Part shown: positions 10,401 through 17,937 of the stretch, piece by piece | Layout: the number at the start of each line of letters is the position of its first letter | How positions within the stretch are numbered: the first letter of the stretch is position 1 | Source: CAZJCK01 sp964544635 | GTDB lineage: Bacteria; Zixibacteria; MSB-5A5; GN15; FEB-12 | NCBI GenBank assembly: GCA_964544635.1 | Contig: CAZJCK010000024.1 | Span: forward strand, 1 to 45,387 | Direction of reading: 5' to 3' | Length of the DNA stretch: 45,387 bases | Translations under genes and position numbers: made by a program | The notes under the pieces: model-generated | Database searches by the model: none | What the model saw: the letters and a program-made list of their open reading frames with translations, nothing else | What the model was told of the DNA's origin: nothing

Positions 10401-12320
10401 TATGTCGGCAACCCGGGCATCCAGTTCACGTTCGATCCGCCGGTTGAAGGCGGCCCGATCAACCGCGTCTATCTGCAGGTGCGTGACTGCGCCGGCAATA
10501 TCAGCACTGAAGTTGACGACGGTATTCGTGTTGACTTGACCGATCCGGTCATCTCGCTCGTCGAGATCAACAGTGGTGATGCCATCACCAACAATCCGGT
10601 CGTTTCCGTTGCCGTGACCGATACCGAAGTTCAGCCGGATGAGATTCTTATCTCCGAGGCGGCTGACATGACCGGCGCCGTGAGCTATCCGTATGGTGGA
10701 CCGTACAGCTTCACGTTGTCCAGCGGCGACGCTGACAAGACGCTCTATGTCCAGTTGATCGACAAGGCCGGTAACGAGTCGAATATTGGCTCGGATAATA
10801 TCCTGCTCGATACTCAGGCGCCGACCGGTACACTCGACATCGTGTCGACCAACCCGCTGGCCGCCCCCGGCTATACCAATACCAATGCCGTTACGATCGA
10901 GAACATCAGCCATGACGGCGACGTCGTGCTGATTATTGTACGTAACGACGACCTGTCGATGAACACCGGCTGGGTTGCTCCGGTGACCTTGATCGATCCG
11001 TGGACGCTTGGTGGTTCCGGTGGTACTCGTACCGTCGAGATGCGCCTTGAGGATGTTGCCGGCAACAAGAGCCCGTGGCTCCAGTTCACAATCCAGAAGT
11101 CGACTGTTGTTCCCGCCCCGGCCGTAAACTTCACGGCCACCCCGGGCGGCAGCCTGATGCTGGAATGGGATGCTGGTCCCAACGATCAGTATTATTTCTT
11201 CCGCTACAACGCATCGTTCGAATACCCGACCTACGCCAGCGGTCCGCCGCCGGCCCCGGCCGCGACCGAAGGCTTCTTCGGTGCCACTGTGACCGGTACC
11301 TCGTACCACTTTGACGAGACCGACTATCCGGATCCGGATATGTTCTCGTTCAGCCTGTGGACCGTGGATAACTTTGGTAACACGTCGACTTCCGCTGCTA
11401 CCACTACGGGTATCAACTATATTCCGGGTGACTTCAATTGGGATGGTACGGTTGAGTTCGTCGAATTCGGCGATATCGCCGCCGCCTACCTGACCAGCCC
11501 GAACACCAAGCCGACTGCCGACATTTCGGCTGATGTTGCGGAAGATCCGCTCACTGTCGCCGCCCCGCCGGATGGCATCGTGAGCTTCCCGGATCTGAAC
11601 AAGTTCGCCCAGAACTACTCGACCTTTGGTGACTTTGGTACTCCCAAGGCCGCGGCTCCTGGCCCGGTCGCTCTGACTGCCGTGTATCCCAACGCGCTGC
11701 CTCAGGGCTCGGAGTACACCTTCTCGCTAAACGTCGACGATGCCTCCTCGATTCTCGCCTACCGTGTCGTACTCGACATCAACGAAGCGAACTTCGAGGT
11801 TGTGTCGGTTGAGCCGGGTAACGCATACCGCGACAACATGCCTGCCTTCTTCCACCACAATTCGAAGTCGACCGACATCGAAATCGACGGCGCCGTTTTC
11901 GGCACCCGCTTCAGTGGTGATGAACTGGCAGTCGTGACCGTACGGGCCCGCACCAACAGTCAGCTCGATCTGGAACAGGTCGAACTGATCGCCCAGGGCC
12001 CGGGCAACGAATCTATCGACATTTCGTTCGAAGGTGTTGCCAAGGAAGGTCTGGTGCCAATGGCGTTCTCGCTGCACCAGAACTATCCGAACCCGTTTAA
12101 CCCCAGTACCGTCATCAGCTTTGATCTGCCGGTGGCGTCTAAGTATGAACTGACCGTCTACAACGTAGCCGGCCAGGCTGTCAAGACGTTCTCCAGCTTC
12201 GCTGATCCGGGTACTGTGGAAGTGGAATGGAATGCCGAGGATGTTGCCAGTGGTATTTACTTCTACAGAATCGTCGCAGGTGATTTCACCGCGTCGAAGA
12301 AGATGATGCTGCTTAAGTAA
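7440..12320 (+). CDS. Giant secreted multidomain protein: beta-helix, cohesin-like, Ig-like repeats, dockerin-like, sorting tail
   Basis: 1626 residues. A signal peptide spans 1-20 (KLALILLLVATTSQA), and the start follows AGAAGGA. Domains in order: a right-handed parallel beta-helix (about 30-400, many short Asn/Gly turns such as GLFNN and ANNTISQ); a cohesin-like beta-sandwich (about 405-535, with EFTVTFDPAKLAYVGG); seven junctions of the type DTQAP, DRTGP, DLTPP or DPTAP spaced about 100 residues apart (537-1123), marking tandem Ig-like domains; an Fn3-like domain (about 1225-1325); a dockerin-like pair (GDFNWDGTVEF near 1329 and a second acidic loop); a second cohesin-like domain (1405-1535); and a sorting tail (QNYPNPFNPST near 1545, ending KMMLLK). 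The tail resembles the type A signal of type IX secretion. Export to the cell surface is inferred; the ligand is unknown. It probably begins a two-gene unit with the next gene. Confidence 0.88.
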   Translation: MSKFVKLALILLLVATTSQAAVFKVKEGGAPPFFTNLDTALFTASTFGPGPHQIEVYAGTYNTDIDLVVPTNVDAITGVEAGVFFVNPAPPTLIDPTKNFLDVKGSLGLTISGLHVSGYNGGIVTAGPMATDLTVEDCVFEDNIVGIYVGSNGGLFNNIQVINAWLGIGINSLFSGEAIDNNLISNSTFQNIRRAPAISIDKDEDFFVPGAGNLAASLHNNDVVACVILECTDQGILLNGGTGTDITGCEISDVQFGGIVVYGGASGGLIANNTISQTAQGSVNPDSTLLTWAGLGAVSLFDGDGFTIEFNNIFDNGGLGSMGDGSAFADFAVALSAASVGTNRVRDNCFYGHDGKQGSDDGDGTNVWRRNWYSDLAAVPYLVAGTAGETDTDPALFNNSANTGAATYEVLSIIDMTFDWTAPDCDPLDSSVGLASYEFTVTFDPAKLAYVGGSGAYNEDFLGDTAFYGPIDASVPGQVTFAGANFVEPGVGSDELASAQFEAIGTGPVTVTLASTYLDGDNNPIIVENTALNLTIEDTQAPTIDVTANNPVGDDTYSDFVDLEITGNVTDNFDLKVVAYQFDGTTGWSNFATVDGQADTYGAFTVPLGALSEGPHVLNLRVRDESNNEGFVDYSFTIDRTGPALSTVVMSDADGCSLDPEYTNDNTVTVTLTDDGTAVEMQFSQGPGAPEGFIPYANPTAYTLTGSDGAYQLYVQLKDAYGNVGGWVDDFITLDLTPPTVADAWLVSDPTPATTTTATIDADANWGVAGGTVEYALSEDPNDMLCAGTVWTTAPPSPRPISFTLSSGDGLKTVYFGARDIAGNIHFVTETITLDTQAPEFLTMTVPACSQDDVEVSFTWDDGVHPDVELIKVGKVSGTYDQTFNITAEDPSDASVIKPLPPSGSFTIYAVLVDAAGNVGPEVSAGPVEVDPTAPSAGNVVLNGGDGWTNSATVDVLLTGAFDADITEIRMTQTSGDYSLPVNDWQPYVGNPGIQFTFDPPVEGGPINRVYLQVRDCAGNISTEVDDGIRVDLTDPVISLVEINSGDAITNNPVVSVAVTDTEVQPDEILISEAADMTGAVSYPYGGPYSFTLSSGDADKTLYVQLIDKAGNESNIGSDNILLDTQAPTGTLDIVSTNPLAAPGYTNTNAVTIENISHDGDVVLIIVRNDDLSMNTGWVAPVTLIDPWTLGGSGGTRTVEMRLEDVAGNKSPWLQFTIQKSTVVPAPAVNFTATPGGSLMLEWDAGPNDQYYFFRYNASFEYPTYASGPPPAPAATEGFFGATVTGTSYHFDETDYPDPDMFSFSLWTVDNFGNTSTSAATTTGINYIPGDFNWDGTVEFVEFGDIAAAYLTSPNTKPTADISADVAEDPLTVAAPPDGIVSFPDLNKFAQNYSTFGDFGTPKAAAPGPVALTAVYPNALPQGSEYTFSLNVDDASSILAYRVVLDINEANFEVVSVEPGNAYRDNMPAFFHHNSKSTDIEIDGAVFGTRFSGDELAVVTVRARTNSQLDLEQVELIAQGPGNESIDISFEGVAKEGLVPMAFSLHQNYPNPFNPSTVISFDLPVASKYELTVYNVAGQAVKTFSSFADPGTVEVEWNAEDVASGIYFYRIVAGDFTASKKMMLLK

Positions 12321-12333
12321 CTCTGAGGTGCTT

Positions 12334-12381
12334 TTACCCTTGGGGGGGTAAGGCAGATGGGGGGTTCGTAATGAACCCCCC
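12334..12381 (+). terminator. Two tandem hairpins after the giant protein gene
   Basis: The first hairpin pairs TTACCC (12334-12339) with GGGTAA (12346-12351). The second is a perfect 9-bp stem, GGGGGGTTC (12359-12367) with GAACCCCCC (12373-12381), around a GTAAT loop. No T-run follows, so this may be a partial terminator or an mRNA-stabilising intercistronic structure rather than a full stop. The next gene begins 50 bp later with its own strong ribosome binding site. Confidence 0.6.
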
Positions 12382-12430
12382 GTCACAAAACCGAACACGA
12401 TTTATGATGCAATCATAAATGGAGGACAAC

Positions 12431-13801
12431 ATGTCTACCACAGTACGGTCTTACCTCTGCAAGTTGCTTGTCGGCCTCGCCATTATCGCTGGCACTCATA
12501 AGGCAAATGCTCAGGAGATCTTTCTCGACCCCGACACCGTCTTCGTAACGACCGGCGCCGGAAACGAAATCGACTTTGATCTTCGAGTCGACGAAAACAC
12601 GCAGGGAATAAGACTTTTTCAGACCATTATTGCCTTCGACACCTCGAAGGCCGATACCGTGTCGACCGCCTTAGGTCCACTGTTTGAATCAGCGCCGTAC
12701 ACCAACGTATTCAACTCGTACGTCTACTTCGACAGCAACTACGGCACCACCGTGCTGCAAATCGAAGGTCTGCTGTTTGGCGCCACCGCCATTGTTGACG
12801 GTCCGGGGATCGTTGCGGAATTCCGCATCGTTACCAAGGGCAGCGGTACGCTCGAATTGGAGATTCTCGAGCACGTCATGACCGATATAAACAACGATCC
12901 CATCAGCTCTACGGCCGCCGGAGCGGTGGTCTACATAAATCAACCGCCGGCATCGTTTAACCTCATCAGCCCGACCGAGGATGACACCCTCGCGGTGCTC
13001 CCCGGCGACAGTCTTGGTCTTGTCTGGGAGAGCAGCCAATCGGTGTATCCGGGTGAAGCCGTTGAGTACAAGCTGGAGCTGAGTAAGACGTCCTCGTTCT
13101 CGTTCGGTTCGGTCTCAACGTTCTTCGGTCTTTCTGATACCGTGCATTATGTCGACGAAGCGTCGCTCGAACTCGACCGAAACTACTGGTACCGGGTAAC
13201 GGCGATCGGTGAGGATAACAACTTTACCACCGAATCGACACCGTTCAGCCGACGCTTCTACCTGGCCGCGAATCCGCCGCCGGCCGCATTCGACTTGCTG
13301 GCGCCGGTCCACCTGGGCTATACCGATGTCTATGGTCGCTCCATCATTACTTTTGACTGGGAGGATGCTACCTCCGGGCTCTCAAATGACACGCTCTGGT
13401 ACACCGTGACCGTCGCCACGGCGCCCGACTTCGCCCCCCCAAGCGTAGTATTCCAGGACTCGATCATGGATGTCAGCCAGTACGATGTGCCCACCGCCAG
13501 CCTGCCCCTGCCCGAAACCGTATTCTGGAAAGTGCTTGCCCGCAACCGTACGGGCCAGACGACGCCATCGACATCGGATTTTGAGACATTCTGTTTCATG
13601 CGCGGTGACATGACACCTGCCTACGGCGTTGTCGATCCGATCGATCTATCGTTCCTCGTCGATTACATTTTCGCCGGGGGAATGGCGCCATACCTTGATT
13701 TGGCCGGAGATTACAATTGCGATCTCACGCTCAATCCGGTTGACCTGGCAGGATTCGTAGACTACTTCTTTGCAGGAGGTGCGCCACCATTTTGTCCGTA
13801 G
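12431..13801 (+). CDS. Secreted cohesin-like / Fn3-like / dockerin-like protein
   Basis: About 456 residues from the ATG at 12431, which sits behind GGAGG; an in-frame ATG at 12419 overlaps that site and is less likely. Residues 1-28 form a signal peptide (LLVGLAIIAG, cleavage near ANA-Q). Then come a cohesin-like sandwich (30-175, with GIRLFQTIIAFDTSK), two Fn3-like domains (about 180-290 and 290-395, with NYWYRVTAIGEDN and TVFWKVLARN), and a C-terminal dockerin-like pair. Each dockerin half has the form D-x-x-D-L-x-x-x-V-D-Y-x-F-A-G-G-x-x-P (VDPIDLSFLVDYIFAGGMAP; NPVDLAGFVDYFFAGGAPP). It has no sorting tail. It likely acts outside the inner membrane in protein-protein contacts, perhaps with the giant protein upstream. 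No enzyme motif was seen. Confidence 0.85.
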   Translation: MSTTVRSYLCKLLVGLAIIAGTHKANAQEIFLDPDTVFVTTGAGNEIDFDLRVDENTQGIRLFQTIIAFDTSKADTVSTALGPLFESAPYTNVFNSYVYFDSNYGTTVLQIEGLLFGATAIVDGPGIVAEFRIVTKGSGTLELEILEHVMTDINNDPISSTAAGAVVYINQPPASFNLISPTEDDTLAVLPGDSLGLVWESSQSVYPGEAVEYKLELSKTSSFSFGSVSTFFGLSDTVHYVDEASLELDRNYWYRVTAIGEDNNFTTESTPFSRRFYLAANPPPAAFDLLAPVHLGYTDVYGRSIITFDWEDATSGLSNDTLWYTVTVATAPDFAPPSVVFQDSIMDVSQYDVPTASLPLPETVFWKVLARNRTGQTTPSTSDFETFCFMRGDMTPAYGVVDPIDLSFLVDYIFAGGMAPYLDLAGDYNCDLTLNPVDLAGFVDYFFAGGAPPFCP

Positions 13802-13881
13802 GAAAGTCTCTCGCTTAATAGGACGCATTGTAAGGCCTCCTAACCTGTGCACTAATCAATGTGTGTCAGGCCCTGCGTAGA

Positions 13882-13922
13882 GCCCTGCCCGCGATATCTT
13901 CGTCGGGCAGGGCCATTTTTTT
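13882..13922 (+). terminator. Strong rho-independent terminator
   Basis: GCCCTGCCCG (13882-13891) pairs perfectly with CGGGCAGGGC (13904-13913) around a 12-base loop, and seven T residues follow at 13916-13922. It ends the unit of the two secreted protein genes and insulates the NERD-helicase gene downstream. Confidence 0.9.
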
Positions 13923-14002
13923 ACCCGGTTACAGCACCAGCGTGCTGACCGTACATTGTCAGTTGCACGACAACGAACGGCATCATATCTTCTCTTGCAG
14001 CA

Positions 14003-15682
14003 ATGGCGCATCTCTTTCCACAGCAACTCGGGGAGACCTTTACCGCCCACACGGTATCGGCGGAACAGGCCGTCTACACGGCCGTGGGGAAACTTGACGG
14101 CAACTTCTGGGTCTTCCACGACCTGCGATGGGATGAACCGGCCCTGCACGACAGCCGCACCATTGGCCAGGCTGATTTCATTATTGCTCATCCTGACTAC
14201 GGCTTTGTGGCCCTGGAGGTGAAGGGTGGACGGTGTGATTACAGCGCCGACGATCGCCTGTGGTTCAGCACCGATCGTTTCGGCAATCGCCACCGTATAC
14301 ACGATCCGTTCGAGCAGGCTGCCGACTGCGCCCGTGTCGTCCGCAAGCTGCTCAAGATGACCGTACCCGGTATCAACCGGTTAACCTTCGCGCAGTCGGC
14401 GGCCCTGTTCCCCGATTGTTCCATGATCAAACAGCCGCTCCGCGCCGATATCCAGCCCTGGCGCATTCTTGATCAGTCCGATTTGCTGCGGTTCGATCAA
14501 GTGGTGCGGCAGTTGTTTGAGGAAGGCTTCGCCGGCCGGCGAATCGACCGCTCTGACGGTATGAAGATCATCGACGGCCTCCGCAAATTGTGGGGCATTC
14601 ACGATGCTGCCGGGCGGCGGCGCCTGGACCTGCGACTCAGGCAATCGTACCAGCGCCTGATCGACCTGACCGAACGTCAGCTCTCCGTCCTGCGCAGCCT
14701 GCGCGAGGCGCCGCAGGTACTGGTGCGCGGTTGTGCCGGTTCCGGAAAGACTACCCTCGCCGTCCACAAGGCCAAGATGCTTGCCGATGCGGGTAAGCGG
14801 GTCGGCCTGTTCTGCTTCAATATCCCGCTCGGCGAATACCTCCAGAAGCAATGCGAGGCGTTCAGCAATATCACCGCCGGTCCCATCGCGGAACTGTTTA
14901 CAGAGTGGCTGACCGACGCCGGCCATGCTCCGGTATACGATGATCCTCAGGAATGGTATGACACGACCCTGCCGAACCTGCTCGTTGATCACCTCGACCG
15001 CGTCCCGCACCGCTTCGATGCCGTCATCGTCGATGAAGGCCAGGATATCAGGGCAAGCTACTGGACCGCCCTGGAATTGATGCTGGCCGACCCGGGCAAC
15101 GCGATATTCTACATTTTCGCCGATCAGGGACAGAATATCTATCATGGTCGAATGAACTTGTCGTTCACCGCCGTACCGTATCTTCTAAATCGCAACGTCC
15201 GCAACACCAATCAAGTCTTCACAGCCATTCGGGCTTGCTGTGAGATCGACAGCGACATCGAACCGAGCGGGGTAGACGGTCCCCGTCCCGAACTGTACCG
15301 GTACGGTGACGACGCCGAAATGCTGACAACCCTCGAAAACGTCCTCGGGAAGCTCTGCTCCGATGGCATCACGCCCAATGACATCGCCATTCTCGGCACG
15401 CGATCGCAGGAGCGAACGAGCCTCAGAGAAGGATCTCGCATCGGACCATTTACACTGACATCGCAATCGCGCTCCCGGACCGACATTTGGAGCATGACCA
15501 CACATCGGTTCAAGGGGATGGAAGCACCGGTCGTGATACTGTGTGAGCTTGACGATGAACCGTATCGGATCGACGACCTGATTTACGTTGGCATGACCCG
15601 CACGACCGGCCACCTGGTCGCGCTGGCGACGGGGGAGACACACTCCCGACTGAAAGAGTCCGGCGCCTGGGTACTGCCGTAG
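14003..15682 (+). CDS. NERD-domain / UvrD-like superfamily 1 helicase
   Basis: 559 residues. The N-terminal 20-130 is a NERD (nuclease-related) domain: Asp58 in GQADFIIAH and Glu72-x-Lys74 in LEVKGG match the catalytic D, E and K of that PD-(D/E)XK-like fold. The rest is a UvrD/REP-type ATPase. It has Walker A GCAGSGKTT near 243-251 and Walker B VIVDEGQDI with DEGQ at 344-347. The C-terminal helicase motifs are THRFKGMEAPVVIL and YVGMTRT. At 559 residues it is shorter than UvrD, as usual for NERD fusions. It probably couples DNA translocation to cleavage in repair or defence. Its start has only a weak ribosome site. It converges with the ARPP-1-like gene and lies next to other nuclease genes, which suggests shared DNA-related work. 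Confidence 0.9.
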   Translation: MAHLFPQQLGETFTAHTVSAEQAVYTAVGKLDGNFWVFHDLRWDEPALHDSRTIGQADFIIAHPDYGFVALEVKGGRCDYSADDRLWFSTDRFGNRHRIHDPFEQAADCARVVRKLLKMTVPGINRLTFAQSAALFPDCSMIKQPLRADIQPWRILDQSDLLRFDQVVRQLFEEGFAGRRIDRSDGMKIIDGLRKLWGIHDAAGRRRLDLRLRQSYQRLIDLTERQLSVLRSLREAPQVLVRGCAGSGKTTLAVHKAKMLADAGKRVGLFCFNIPLGEYLQKQCEAFSNITAGPIAELFTEWLTDAGHAPVYDDPQEWYDTTLPNLLVDHLDRVPHRFDAVIVDEGQDIRASYWTALELMLADPGNAIFYIFADQGQNIYHGRMNLSFTAVPYLLNRNVRNTNQVFTAIRACCEIDSDIEPSGVDGPRPELYRYGDDAEMLTTLENVLGKLCSDGITPNDIAILGTRSQERTSLREGSRIGPFTLTSQSRSRTDIWSMTTHRFKGMEAPVVILCELDDEPYRIDDLIYVGMTRTTGHLVALATGETHSRLKESGAWVLP

Positions 15683-15702
15683 TCATGTCCTTTAACTTAA
15701 TC

Positions 15703-15730
15703 CGGTGGCGGGGCTGCTACCCCGCCACCG
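15703..15730. terminator. Hairpin between convergent genes
   Basis: A perfect 11-bp inverted repeat, CGGTGGCGGGG (15703-15713) and CCCCGCCACCG (15720-15730), with a CTGCTA loop. It lies between the end of the NERD-helicase gene and the end of the convergent gene, where a bidirectional terminator is expected. T-runs on both sides are weak. Confidence 0.6.
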
Positions 15731-15822
15731 ATTCTGTCGCCCCGCAAGCCCCGCTTTTGCCCCCCGCCCGCAGGCTCACCTCTCATGGCTGCCCCTGTGC
15801 CGGGCAGACCCACGCCCTCCTG

Positions 15823-16806
15823 TTACATTCGAAACCGTCGACGTTGCGCCGCGCGGCGCATTGAGGTCTCATCCTTTGTGCTCTGTGGCTCGATGGCGAA
15901 AAACGCCGCATGAATTACCGCCTCCCGATACACCAGCGCTGAACCAACAGTTACGTTAGACGTAAACCGGTAATCCTGACCGACACCGGGTGAGTCGTAC
16001 GGCTTGGGGACGATCCCCTCCAGTGATGCCATGAATGCCTTGCCGGTTGCCACCGATGGCACTGACGCCTTCTCCGGCGCCGGACCGATCGTTTCCATCG
16101 CATAGCTCCGGATCATCTTCGGTCCCAATCGCGCGAAGGCATCGGACCGCGAGAGAATGTCCAAACCAACCACGGCGCCGTCTATCATCACCAGCAGGCC
16201 GGTCTGGTTGGCCGCAATCGGGAAGGCCTCGACATACGATTTCAGTTTGGTCTTGCGTGATTCATACACATCCCGCATCGCCGAGGTGGGCGACTCGAGC
16301 TTTGCCTCGGCCTGGAGCTCACTGATACTGTCCCAGACCATTGATTGATTGGATCGATAGCTTTTATCCGCCGCCAGCGACATCGACACCGATCGGTTCT
16401 TGGTCGATCGCATTCGCGGCGTCATGACCACGTCCGAATCGGAGAACTTCCTCGAGGTATACTGCCACCGCCCGGCTTCCGTACAACTGACCGGGATCAC
16501 CGTGGTCGACTGCGGCGCCAGCAGCACCGAGGCATTGAGGACCCGGTTCTGTTTCGCGCCGGCCAGCTCTTCGCCGTCAAGCAGCAGCACCGGCAAGTCG
16601 GCCCGGTTCTCGACAGACAGCTCCGGCACCGTGCCACCTTCGCTGACCTCAGTCACCTCCAGCAGGTTATCGCCGAGCGCTTCCGCCAGTGTCAGATAGA
16701 ACGTCTCCCCGGGAGGCCCAATGAGCGGCAGGACAGCCATCCGCTGGTGCACCTGCATTTCCCCGATTGTGACCTCGTCCAGATAGCTGCTGAGAATTGT
16801 TGTCAT
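15823..16806 (-). CDS. ARPP-1 / DUF6569-like protein
   Basis: 327 residues, start supported by GGAGGG seven bases upstream. No signal peptide or membrane helix is visible. The segment LPVLLLDGEELAGAKQNRVL followed by NASVLLAPQS and VIPVSCTEAGRW is what I recognise as the core of the ARPP-1 (DUF6569) family, whose members carry a G-E-x-x-x-G-x-K-Q-x-R-x-x motif. From memory, that family was named for association with ADP-ribosylglycohydrolase and rhodanese-phosphatase genes in proposed conflict or nucleotide-processing contexts; its biochemical role is not established. It is divergent from the WYL regulator, with dyads in the gap, and its 3' end converges with the NERD-helicase. Family assignment is by remembered motif, not by search. 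Confidence 0.7.
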   Translation of the reverse strand: MTTILSSYLDEVTIGEMQVHQRMAVLPLIGPPGETFYLTLAEALGDNLLEVTEVSEGGTVPELSVENRADLPVLLLDGEELAGAKQNRVLNASVLLAPQSTTVIPVSCTEAGRWQYTSRKFSDSDVVMTPRMRSTKNRSVSMSLAADKSYRSNQSMVWDSISELQAEAKLESPTSAMRDVYESRKTKLKSYVEAFPIAANQTGLLVMIDGAVVGLDILSRSDAFARLGPKMIRSYAMETIGPAPEKASVPSVATGKAFMASLEGIVPKPYDSPGVGQDYRFTSNVTVGSALVYREAVIHAAFFAIEPQSTKDETSMRRAAQRRRFRM

Positions 16807-16826
16807 ATCGAATCCCTCCAGAGCCG

Positions 16827-16863
16827 GTTATCGTGGAATACGGTGACCGCATGCCACGGTAAC
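16827..16863. promoter_or_regulatory. Nested dyads upstream of the ARPP-1-like gene
   Basis: GTTATCGTGG (16827-16836) and CCACGGTAAC (16854-16863) are inverted repeats with nine of ten positions paired, and between them lies CGGT-G-ACCG (16841-16849). The block sits 20-57 bp before the ARPP-1-like start in the divergent gap shared with the WYL gene, the usual place for an operator. Confidence 0.5.
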
Positions 16864-16891
16864 GTGAACAAAAAACAATTTATCTTGCCAA

Positions 16892-16908
16892 GCGTCATCT
16901 GGTGACGC
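16892..16908. promoter_or_regulatory. Palindrome upstream of the WYL gene
   Basis: GCGTCA (16892-16897), a five-base spacer TCTGG, and TGACGC (16903-16908) form a perfect 6-bp inverted repeat centred about 63 bp before the WYL start. It could be the site at which the WYL protein controls its own operon; that is inference. Confidence 0.45.
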
Positions 16909-16962
16909 ATACTCCTGGTATTGTCAGAAAAAACTCAGGGGATGTCTTATCGAAGGGGACGT

Positions 16963-17937
16963 ATGCCGGAAATAAAGCAGATCGAACGAGTCATTCGTAT
17001 TCTCCAGCGTCTGTACGTATCGAGAAACATCACAGTTAACAGCTTATACCAGTATTTTGATGGCCGCGTTCCCAAGCGAACGTTGCAACGTGATCTTGTT
17101 GAGATATCGATGGCCGACATACCGTTGTCATGCGAGAAACCGCACGGTCAGGAGCAGGTCTGGTCGGTCGATCGCGGCTTCCTCCGCTTCATCCCGCAGA
17201 CCATCGACAACCAGGAAGTGCTGGCCTCGTTCTTTCTCGAGCGCCTGGCCAGTCTCACCCGGGGCACCCGGTTGGAAAGGGACATCCAGTCGCTCCTGTC
17301 GAAAGCGCGGCAATTGACCGGCCCGAATGTCTTTCATTCCAGCGACGGTGATTTCCCGCAGGACATGTTCGGCGCCACTTTCATGGGCTATGTCGATTAC
17401 AGCCAGCACTCCGAGAAGATCGATCGCATCATCGGGGCGGCCTCGCAGTGCCGGAGCTGCCGTTTTCGCTACCGCCGCCTCTCGGCTGACGCCGACTCGG
17501 AGTTCGACGCCAATCCGTACCTGCTGTTGTACCACAAAGGTGCGCTCTACGTGGTGGCATATGTGGAGGAACACGACAACTACATTTTTCTGCCCGTCCA
17601 GCGCATTCGCGATGTCGCCGTCAGCGACCGTACGTTCACCCGCGACCAGTCGTTCAGCCTCGAGAAACTCCGCGAAGGTCGCTTCGGCATATACGGTGGT
17701 CCGGAACTCAAACCAGAGCGCGTACGCCTGCAATTTTCGTCCGACATCGCCGACGTCATCGAGGAACGGATCTGGCACCCGTCGCAACAGATCGAGCGAA
17801 AGGCCGACGGTTCGGTGGTGCTTACCCTGCAGACAGTCGTTTCCGACGAGTTGCGCGCCTGGGTCGGTAGCTGGCTCGACTATGCGACCGTGATCGAACC
17901 AAAAGACCTGCTTGCGAGAAAGAAAGAGAGGGCGTGA
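16963..17937 (+). CDS. WYL-domain transcriptional regulator
   Basis: About 324 residues from the ATG at 16963, which has AAGGGG five bases upstream; in-frame TTG 16921 and ATG 16942 are less well placed. The N-terminus is a winged helix-turn-helix (about 1-80: QIERVIRILQRLYVSRNIT then RTLQRDLVEI). The middle (about 140-240) is a WYL domain, with FRYRRLS and NPYLLLYHKGALYVVAYVEE, where WYL proteins hold their ligand-binding residues. A WCX-like C-terminal domain follows (KPERVRLQF, then a LRAWVGSWLDYATVIEP-type end). WYL proteins sense nucleic acids or nucleotides and often control DNA repair or anti-phage loci. Its stop overlaps the start of the nuclease gene (TGATG), so the two are translationally coupled. 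Confidence 0.9.
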   Translation: MPEIKQIERVIRILQRLYVSRNITVNSLYQYFDGRVPKRTLQRDLVEISMADIPLSCEKPHGQEQVWSVDRGFLRFIPQTIDNQEVLASFFLERLASLTRGTRLERDIQSLLSKARQLTGPNVFHSSDGDFPQDMFGATFMGYVDYSQHSEKIDRIIGAASQCRSCRFRYRRLSADADSEFDANPYLLLYHKGALYVVAYVEEHDNYIFLPVQRIRDVAVSDRTFTRDQSFSLEKLREGRFGIYGGPELKPERVRLQFSSDIADVIEERIWHPSQQIERKADGSVVLTLQTVVSDELRAWVGSWLDYATVIEPKDLLARKKERA

